From Posidonia oceanica (taxonomy: Eukaryota; Streptophyta; Magnoliopsida; Alismatales; Posidoniaceae), in assembly GCA_037176725.1 (NCBI GenBank), contig JAZBRS010000026.1, forward strand, positions 55,096,501-55,160,500: a stretch of DNA of 64,000 bases, in the 5' to 3' direction. Below the pieces are notes generated by a model that saw nothing but the letters and a program-made list of their open reading frames with translations, was not told the DNA's origin and did not search any database. Positions 56,603 to 64,000 of the stretch are shown piece by piece (within the stretch, counting starts at the first letter, position 1; each line of letters opens with the position of its first letter). Position numbers and translations under genes: made by a program.

Positions 56603-57499
56603 TGAGCGAGGTCAAGGGGACCGAGACCGCTGCTCAGGGTTGACAAGACACCCCATTTGACCGGAGGGCCAAAAGATTTGCTATTAGCGTGAGTTACTTA
56701 TTCGACGGATGCACCGAACGTCGTAGCCCATTGCCGCAATGCAAGATGCTAGGTGTAGATGGATGAATGTGCAGTGTGTAAATGTAATTGGTATGCTTAT
56801 GCTAAAGCTTACTGCGCTGTACTCCTTTGGGGGAAAGCGAGATGGTGCATGCACGCGGGAGGGTGGAAAATGCAATGCAAGAGCAGAAAGTAAAGTACTG
56901 AAAGTAAAGTGCTGAAAGGAAATTACTGGAAGTAAAGTGCTTGTAAGGAAAGTGTTGGATGTAAAGTTGCTGTAAAGAAAGTGCTAGATGTAAAGACTGA
57001 ATGTAAAGGCTGAATGTAAAGGTGCTGGAAAGTAAAGATGCTGGAAAGTAAAGTGCTGAGAAGTAAATATGCTGTGGATGTGCATGCGGTGGCGGGCGCG
57101 GGCCTGGGAGAGCGAAATGCGGAAGCTGGTGTAAGGACCATAGAGGAGTAGTAGCGCAATAAGGGTGCAATGTTATGCAATGTTATGCAGTGGAATGCAG
57201 GGTATAAACAGCAGAGCGCCGGGCATACGGAACCGGGAAGACGATCCCAAGGCCGCATACTACTACGAGTATCATCCAAAGCCGGCAAGCTGCGAAAGTC
57301 TTGTGGGTGCCGAGGATGATACTTTAGGCAATACGCGAGCCAAGGGTTCGATTCCCAAGCACGCCATGTCCGTGCAATGGTGAAATGCAATACTAGGACT
57401 GACTCTACAGAGGACACAATGAAGCTATATGATGTCATGCAATGCGAATGCTGATGATATGCCATGATATGCAACAGAATGCTATTAAACTACGACGAA
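56591..57499 (-). other. 3' UTR of element E, LTR-proximal part
   Basis: The first 180 bp or so match element C. The middle (56880-57070) has loose repeats of GTAAAGTGCTGAA type with a short period. At 57180-57400 there is unique sequence with a tRNA-like B-box word that I do not accept as a tRNA. No gene is seen. Confidence 0.6.
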
Positions 57500-57893
57500 A
57501 TGAGGTGATAAGTTAACGGACTTATCGCCGGATGGTTAGGGCCATCAGCCTACTGAAAAGTTGACGGACTCATCACCGGATAGTTAGGACTATCAGCCCG
57601 TTGAAGAGTTGACGGACTCATCACCGGATAGTTAGGGCTATCAGCCCGCTGAAGAGTTGACGGACTCATCACCGGATAGTTAGGGCTATCAGCCCGAACG
57701 AGGAGTTAACGGACTCATCACCGGATAGTTAGGGCTATCAGCCCGAACGAGGAGTTAACGGACTCATCACCGGATAGTTAGGGCTATTAGCCCGAACGAG
57801 GAGTTAACGGACTCATCGCCGGATAGTTAGGGCTATCAGCCCGAACGAGGAGTTAACGGACTCATCACCGGATAGTTAGGGCTATCAGCCCGC
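57500..57893 (-). repeat. Tandem hairpin array (element E 3' UTR)
   Basis: There are eight units of about 49 bp. Each has two inverted repeats: GA-GAGT-TAACGG-ACTC-ATC style, then GATAG-TTAGGG-CTATC followed by AGCC. The first unit uses GATAAGT/ACTTATC and GATGG/CCATC instead, so stem bases change on both sides together. Confidence 0.9.
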
Positions 57894-58012
57894 TGAGGGT
57901 GGAAAGTGGGCGGGATACCGAATCAGAAGGTGCAGCAGAGGTCCAGAGACATTCCCGCGACAGTTGGGGATGTCAGCTCAATGCAGATGGAAGGGGGATA
58001 CCAAGGGGCAGC
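57894..58012. other. Junction between element E and LTR G
   Basis: This short unique stretch ends ACCAAGGGGCAGC directly before TGTTGACACC of G. The last bases resemble a polypurine tract in plus orientation, but element C has a similar TACCAAGGGGC at 36527-36537 with no LTR beside it. Either G inserted here by chance or this is a genuine polypurine tract. Confidence 0.55.
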
Positions 58013-60464
58013 TGTTGACACCCCATTTCGACAAGGCTGAATCAGCGGACCTCTCTGGCGGCTAGGAAAAACCCAAAATCGCACATCCCTCTTCATCCTT
58101 CTTCCCAAATCATCTCCAGCTCAAACCTCAAAGCCAAACCTAGAACCACACCCATTTTCTAACCCCAAAACCTTACCCCGAAACCATCCCAAAACCTTAC
58201 CCTGAAACCATCCAAAACCCAAGCCAAAACCAAACCCTAACCCTCCTTTCTACCTTTCAAAACTAGCCAACTTGACCTAAGCCTTTACCCCTCTTCCCGA
58301 GCTCAAAACTTGACCAAAATCCATAGGAAAATCCACCAACACCCACTCAACAAACCTACTCTAGAACCTAGAAATTTCTAAACCTAACCCATTCCCAAAA
58401 ACCCTAGAAAACCTAGGTGAATTTCCCCTTTTTCTACACCTTGAAACCCCTCCAAAACCTTCTTAGAATCAAACCAAAACCTTAGACCCAATACCCTAAG
58501 CCCTAGACTACCCACTCACCAATTTTCACCCCATTCCAAGACCTTTAAGACCTCCATTCACCCAAATTATCCTTCTCTCTCTCCAGGATTATCTTTTTCT
58601 CTCTCCTCTCTCTCTCCTGATTATCATCTCCCTTTTCATCCCCTTCTTGCCCTTTCCCTGGCCTGGCTGTGGGCCCCCTTTGTGCTTCTATCCCTTCTCT
58701 ATCTTATTCCTATTTTTATTTTATTTTTAGTACTTTTTCTGAATTTTTAAAAATCGTTTTCCTCCAACCTATCCTTTTTCCTTTTATCTCCCTCTTTTTT
58801 CCATTTCTTTCCTCCTTCTCTTTTCCTTTTCTCCCTTTTGCAAAAATCCACAAAAACCCATAAAAATCTGAAAAACCTCAAAACATAAAACAAACAAATC
58901 AGAACTCTAAGAAAAACAATTAAAAAACATTAAGCAATCAATTAAAAAAACTTAAACTTAACTAAATCAAGCTAAAAAGAAAATCAAGCATGCAAACTAA
59001 AAAATGCGAAACAAACCAAAATAAAATACTGAAAAATCTAGAAAAAAAACTAAAACAAAATCAAGACCCACCAAAAGTAAAAACCCTACCAAAAGAATTA
59101 AAAATAAACCCTAAAAAAGAAGTGAAACAATTAAGAACACTAAGATGAGTAATTAATGAAAGAAAAGGCTTAACTTAACAAACCTAAGGAAAACGATTTG
59201 AGAACTCAATTAAGAAAGATGAAGAACACATCAAAAAGACTTGAAGACTCTTAATCAAACAAGAGAAACCTAATTAAAGAAACATCAAGAAAAATCAGCA
59301 AATAAAAATTAAAAAACCTAATCCAAAAGACTTAAGAAAGAAAAACCCTAAAAAGACTAAGACTTAAAAACCCAAAACCCATTCCGATTAATATAAAAAT
59401 AAATCCTAAAAAATCCTAATCAACATCCTAAAATGCTCAACAAGAAAAACACAATTTTTAAAACAATTTAAAAGGATTTAACAAACACTTAATCAAGTAA
59501 AAACTAATTAAAAGCAAAACCAAAACCCTAAAACCCTAATCAAGCCCAAAACACACTAATTAACCTAAAAACAGTCACTAAAAATCTAATTAAAATCCTA
59601 ACTCACAACACAACTTTTCTAGTATTTTTACTTATTTTTAATTTATTTTTCTTCTTCTAATTTTATTTCCTTTCTCTTCCTTTCTTCTTCTTCCTTATTT
59701 TCTTTCCCACTTCTCATTCCTCTCTTCCTCCCCTTCATTTTCTTTTCTTTCTCTTTTTTTTACTGTGCTCAAGCCCACAACCCACGGCCCATGCACTTCC
59801 CCTCCTCTTTCCCTCCTTCCCTTCTTCTTCTTCTTCCTCTCTTCTTCTCCTCTTCTCACAGAAACGACAGACCTCTCCCTCATTGGTTTTTCTTTTTCAA
59901 ACCTCCACCTGACACCCAAGACTCCCCTCCATCACTCCCATACCCTGTGGCCGACGACCCACACCAGCAACCCCCTCCATGCTCTGCCAAAGATGGCAGA
60001 AACCCATCCCCTTGACCAAAAACCATTGAATTTCAGTAGGGAGAGAGGAGATAAAAACGGCTTCATTTCCTTCACAACCGGACTTTTTTGGCTCACACCT
60101 GGAAAGACCAAGTTCCCAGCTCTCTCACCCTTCTTCCAGAACTGAAAAACACCTTCAAACCTTCCCGGAATCAAGCTCCAAACTCTTCAGCACCCAACAC
60201 CATCTTGCCGACCTTCCTCATTGCAAATCCACCACCACGAGCCTCCTAAAATCCCAGAACTTTGCCATCAGACTCACCAAGCAACCACCTTCCCAAGCCA
60301 CCCAAAATCGCGTCCTAAAACCTCCCACACTCCTCACAGTCCACTACAAACACTTGGGTCCTCTTTTTTGCCAAAATCTTCAAACACCCATATCTTCCTC
60401 TACACTCAGTGAAATCCACTTCCGTTTCCTCCCACACACTCCCCGAGCAACCACCTAGCCGCCC

Positions 60465-61019
60465 GTGCCTTCGCCTCGCCTTGGAGCGCCGCACAACGCC
60501 GCACCCACCTCGGCCTTCGCAGCAAAGCCTCCACTGAACCAGATCTTGCTCCAGGCCGTAGAAGACCCTTCTGAGACCTCCGTCATCCTCCTCGGGCCTC
60601 CGGCAACGCCCCCCGAGCTCCCCAACGCAGCAGCCGCCGTCCTCCGCCGTCCCCACTCTTCTCCTGCCGGCCGAAAGCCACCCAGGTGGGTGGGCTCTTC
60701 CGGCGTGCGTAAGGGTCGAAGAAAGCCTCCCCCGAATTCCCCTCGTCGCCCTCTTGCTCCTCGGCTTTTCCCCGAGGCGTTTCGTCGCCTGTGCCGCCCG
60801 CAAACACTCGCCGGAGTTACCTTCTTCTCCGGCACCGGTCGCCGGAGCTGCAAGGACAGCAGCTTCTCCACGCACGCCCGCCGCCGCCGACGCACCGCCG
60901 CACCCCTCCTCGCCCCCGTCGCACCCCAGCAGCTTCCCCCCGCCTGCCGCCGCCTCGCGTCGCCCCTCCTCCACCGGCCTGGAGGAATCGCCGGCGAGGT
61001 TCGGCCTCCTCCACTGTAA
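60465..61019 (+). CDS. Uncharacterised Pro/Arg-rich ORF in LTR G
   Basis: This 184-codon ORF lies on the element sense strand within the GC-rich module. It is rich in Pro, Arg, Ala and Ser, with no domain, membrane segment or signal peptide that I recognise. The stop (TAA) overlaps a splice-donor-like GTAAG, so if that intron is used the frame would continue into the next exon. Its start and end are shared with the broken copy in LTR E. The module is absent from the other LTR subfamily, which suggests acquired sequence, possibly a captured host exon. High GC alone can keep a frame open, so coding status is uncertain. Confidence 0.35.
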   Translation: MPSPRLGAPHNAAPTSAFAAKPPLNQILLQAVEDPSETSVILLGPPATPPELPNAAAAVLRRPHSSPAGRKPPRWVGSSGVRKGRRKPPPNSPRRPLAPRLFPEAFRRLCRPQTLAGVTFFSGTGRRSCKDSSFSTHARRRRRTAAPLLAPVAPQQLPPACRRLASPLLHRPGGIAGEVRPPPL

Positions 61020-62317
61020 GTCCTCCCTCTCTTTTTTTTTCTTTTGTTAACTTAGGTAATTTTTTACATTGCATTTCTTTTGTTTAAGTTTCTGATTATT
61101 GCGTTTAGGTCCAAAGCATGTTAAAGCTTATATTATTCTGATCTAAAACCATGTTAAATTGCAGGATCTGTTTATAGTTTTCAATATTTGCATGAAAGTC
61201 CACTTACTGTGTTTGCTAGTTGTAAAAAATTTCGTTTCAGCCCTTATGCTTTCAATATTTGCATCCAGGTCCTACAGTAGTTCATGTAATCTTAATATGC
61301 ATAGTTTGCCTTATTGTATTGCATTCTATATCCCTGTTTTTTTTCCATTTTTCCTGTCTGATCCATTGCACTGTAAAACCTAGGTCTTAATTTAAATTGT
61401 TTGCTTACTGTATTGCATGTTTGCCCCTCTGATTTTTCATTTTTGCATCTAGGTCCATTTTAAATGCATAATGATCATTTTGCATGCATCTTAGCTTATT
61501 GCATTGCATTTTCAACCTTGCATTTTCAAAAATTGCATGTCAGTCCATGGTCAGTAATTTCAGAACACATTTTGCATCTAAAATTGCATACTTGACCCTT
61601 GCATGATTTAAAAATGACATATAGGTCCTTGCATCCTCTTAAAGTCATGTAAAAAGACCGTTTTGCCCCTAAAGTTGCATCTTAGCTCCTATTCTTATAA
61701 AATTGCATATAGACCCTCCACTGGCATTCTCAGACTCCCCAGGACCCTGTTTTCTGGAAAAATTACATTTTAGCCCCTCATGTTTTAAAAAATTGCTTTT
61801 TGCTTGTCCTTTGCTTTCAAAACTTCTTCTGATGCATGTCCCCTCTTCAAAATTGCATTCTAAGCCCAGTCTTTTACAAAACCGCATGCAACCCCTCCTG
61901 TTTTCAAAGCCCCTGCCTGTAAGCCCCAATCCTTTTCAAAAATTTGCATTTAAGCCCCTTCTCTTTTTTTTAAAATAGCATTTGAACTCCTTTTTTTTCT
62001 TTTCCCTAAAAGTCTTCCTCCTTGTCTTCTTGCTTCTTGCATGCATTGGCATCTTTTTAGTCTTACGTCTGGCACTCCTTTGCACACACCAGAGCCCCTT
62101 AGCTCCCGTTCACTTGGGAGGACCCTTTGGCACACCCATAGGACCTCCTGAACACTTGGATCTGTTCTTCTCTCCTGTTCTGGCCCTTCCGCCCTGAAGC
62201 TGCGATATCTTTCAATCCGGCCGTTGGATCTTCCCAAACAAGCTGCCCAGGCGACCGCAGCGAAGCGCTCTTCAGCACGGACCAAGCAGATTTCAGATCA
62301 GACCCCAGGATTTCCAG

Positions 62318-62642
62318 GTATGCCCTCCTGAACCTTTGCATTGCATTCATTCGCATGCCATTTGCATAGTTTGCCTCGTTTTCGCTTTCGGTCTCTTTGA
62401 GCATGTAGAATAGGCCCCCCTCTTCTTGTCCATCAATTCCAATCCCCATTTCGCGTTTCCCCGTGTGTTTTGCGTTGTGTTTTCCCTGGATTTGCCACTT
62501 AATGCGACTTTTTCCCCCTTTTCCACGATCCGATCGCATCGCGAGCTTTGGGCAGCATGCGAGACACACCGTGGAGTGGTTTAGTGGGAAACGGTCACAA
62601 AGAGGCGGTAATCCCTCTGTTTGCTCACTCTCCCCTTTGCAG
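62318..62642 (+). other. Intron-like GT-AG block in LTR G
   Basis: The donor is TTCCAG/GTATGC. The acceptor is a pyrimidine-rich CTCACTCTCCCCTTTGCAG/GTC. All seven LTR copies keep both sites, 322-327 bases apart. I infer a leader intron; no transcript evidence is available. Confidence 0.45.
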
Positions 62643-63850
62643 GTCTTTACACCTGCTCTGTGTGGCCCCGAACAGCGTCTGTTCTCACACACGCGCTGTC
62701 TTACCTCTTTTTGGCTTCTTCTGAACTTTTTCTTTGCATTAGCGTTCGCATAGCTTTTCCGGGGTTTTGTTTCGCTGTTTTGGCACCGTTTTGCGTGCCT
62801 GCTTTGCTTTTGCGCCGTTTTGCGCGCCCGTCTTGTTTTGACACCGTTTCGCGTGCTCGTAATCGTCTTTTTGCACCGTTTTGCGTGCCATTCTGTTTTG
62901 TTGTCTCGTTTTGCGTGCCGCCTTGCTTTTTCGCTCATTTTGCCTACCGATTTCGTTCTTTTCGCACCGTTTTGCGTGCCATTCTGCTTTCTTGCCTCGT
63001 TTCGCGTACCGTCTTGTTTTTCGCTTGTTTTGCGTGCCGGTTTCGTTCTTTTTGCACCGTTTTACGTGCCATTCTGTTTTATTGTCTCGTTTTGCGTGCC
63101 GCCTTGCTTTTTTTTTTCGCTTGTTTTGCGCACCGGTTTCGCTCTTTTGCATCGTTTTGCGTGCGTTGTTCGCTTCCCGCCTCGTTTTGCGTGTTTCGCG
63201 CCGTTTTCTCTTGCATGTCGATCCCATTGCATGGTTTTCACGCTGTTTTGTTTTCTCACTTGCATTTGCATATAGGGCTGTGATGCTTACTGCCTGGAGT
63301 TCTCACGAGCTAGGTTTCGCCTGGTTCGGAACACGGACAGCGTAGCTGAGCACTTAGAGAGCACATTTACTTCCCTGCCTTGCATTTTCCCACTTAGAGC
63401 ACTCCTTGAGCATTCATTTAGGCATTCATAGGCACATAGGCATTCAATCCTGCATTTCCCTGCATATGCGAGCGTAAGCCTAGAAAGACCGATTCTCGGG
63501 CGTGTCGGGGGTGCCTAACACCTTCCCCGCGCGTAACAGGAGTCCTTGCCCTGTCTTCTGGCCCGCAATGACCATATTGCCCCTATCCTAGGCTAGAGTC
63601 ATCTCATTTGCATTCATTTGCATTTGTTTTCCTTTGCATTGCTTTGCTTTGCATTTCTTTCTTGGTTTTGCGTGTTAATTCACGCATTTCCCCCGGTTTT
63701 CCTTGTCTCCCGTTAATAGACATGGTGGCGACTCTGATTTGTCTTATCTTTCCCTTTTTCTCCTCGATTTTAAGTATTTTCGAGTTGAGCCTCTTCCTCG
63801 GATCCAATCGCCGCTAATAGTGAGCCTGATTCCGATCGGGATCGCTACAG

Positions 63851-63867
63851 TGGCGACTCCGCTGGGG
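63851..63867 (+). other. Primer-binding site, tRNA-Arg type (element G)
   Basis: TGGCGACTCCGCTGGGG stands one base after the LTR end, identical to those of A and B. Confidence 0.88.
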
Positions 63868-64000
63868 ATGCCAGACTCCGGCTTTCGCTCTTGGCTTTTT
63901 CGCTCGCTTGTTTTGCAGCTTTGTCTGCCTTGTGTGCCTTCTTCGCCTGTTTTGCTCGCTTTTCTGTGCAAACTCCTAGCAAGTCGCTTCGTGGCTACTT
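63868..64000 (+). other. Start of leader of element G
   Basis: It is the reverse complement of the PBS-proximal leader of element A, including the GCTCGCTTTTCTGTGCAAAC word. The window ends here. Confidence 0.7.

Larger units (their letters stand above)
50802..58012 (-). mobile_element. Element E: 3' LTR and 3' UTR of a second LTR subfamily
   Basis: Only the 3' LTR, polypurine tract and 3' UTR are present; the coding part would be right of G. It sits inside LTR D, with ccggg (50797-50801) as candidate target duplication. The 3' UTR ends at 58012 against LTR G on the opposite strand. Confidence 0.78.
58013..63849 (+). repeat. LTR of element G (5837 bp, E/G subfamily)
   Basis: It starts TGTTGACACCCC and ends CTACA, one base before the PBS. 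In reading order: subfamily-specific start (58013-58215), CT-rich patch (58560-58630), A-rich part (58850-59640), GC-rich module (60420-61015), splice-donor-like GT 61016-61017, ATGCA-rich region, second donor-like GT 62318-62319, pyrimidine tract and AG at 62641-62642, and minisatellite 62770-63250. By eye it is roughly 85-90 percent identical to LTR E. Confidence 0.93.
58013..64000 (+). mobile_element. Element G: plus-strand retrotransposon, 5' LTR and leader start
   Basis: A complete LTR is followed by a PBS and at least 130 bp of leader, so the body of the element continues past the right edge. It is opposite in strand to A-F. With E it forms an inverted pair of LTRs around 1.4 kb. Confidence 0.85.

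Noticed and set aside
57347..57360. tRNA-like B box (GGTTCGATTCC) in the 3' UTR of element E
   Set aside because: The T stem has two mismatches, no matching acceptor arm lies about 65 bases upstream and no A box is present.
1..64000. Any host protein-coding gene
   Set aside because: Every substantial ORF is explained by gag, pol, the extra ORF, LTR modules or repeats.

Overview
This window looks like heterochromatin from a flowering plant. It consists almost entirely of nested Ty3/gypsy LTR retrotransposons of the Tat/Ogre type, and I found no host gene. The evidence is: LTRs of about 5.7-6.0 kb with TG...CA ends; a primer-binding site whose first 11 bases (TGGCGACTCCG) match the 3' end of plant tRNA-Arg; Gag with a C-x2-H-x4-H-x4-C knuckle; a polyprotein ordered protease, reverse transcriptase, degenerate RNase H, second RNase H, integrase; an extra ORF after pol; and tandem repeats in the 3' untranslated region. 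I cannot name the species.

Layout. 'Minus' or 'plus' gives the coding strand of each element. Element A (minus, 1-11465): pro-pol running off the left edge, gag 2082-4202, leader, PBS, 5' LTR 5487-11465. Element B (minus, 11466-21968): 3' region, mutated gag with no pol, leader with a duplicated PBS, 5' LTR 16238-21968. F (21969-26922): truncated minus LTR. P (plus, 26923-28414): leader and gag start. Element C (minus, 28415-47119): 3' LTR, 3' UTR full of tandem repeats, an extra plant-mobile-domain-like ORF (37368-38459), a 2156-codon pol ORF (39800-46270), and the 3' part of gag. D (47120-50801): partial minus LTR lying inside gag of C. E (minus, 50802-58012): 3' LTR and 3' UTR, lying inside D. 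G (plus, 58013 to the right edge): complete LTR, then PBS and leader.

The simplest history is stepwise nesting: P was hit by F, F by B, B by A; P was also hit by C, C by D, D by E, and E probably by G. None of the copies seen here is complete within the window.

How the parts work together in such an element: the LTR drives a long RNA, tRNA-Arg primes at the PBS, Gag packages the RNA, Pol reverse-transcribes and integrates it, and the polypurine tract primes the second strand. The most interesting observations are structural: 3' UTR tandem arrays whose units are hairpins with compensating stem changes; a covarying hairpin and a constant-length (322-327 nt) GT-AG intron-like block inside the LTRs; two LTR subfamilies that differ by swapped modules, one carrying its own ORF; and nonsense or missense lesions that are all CAG to TAG.
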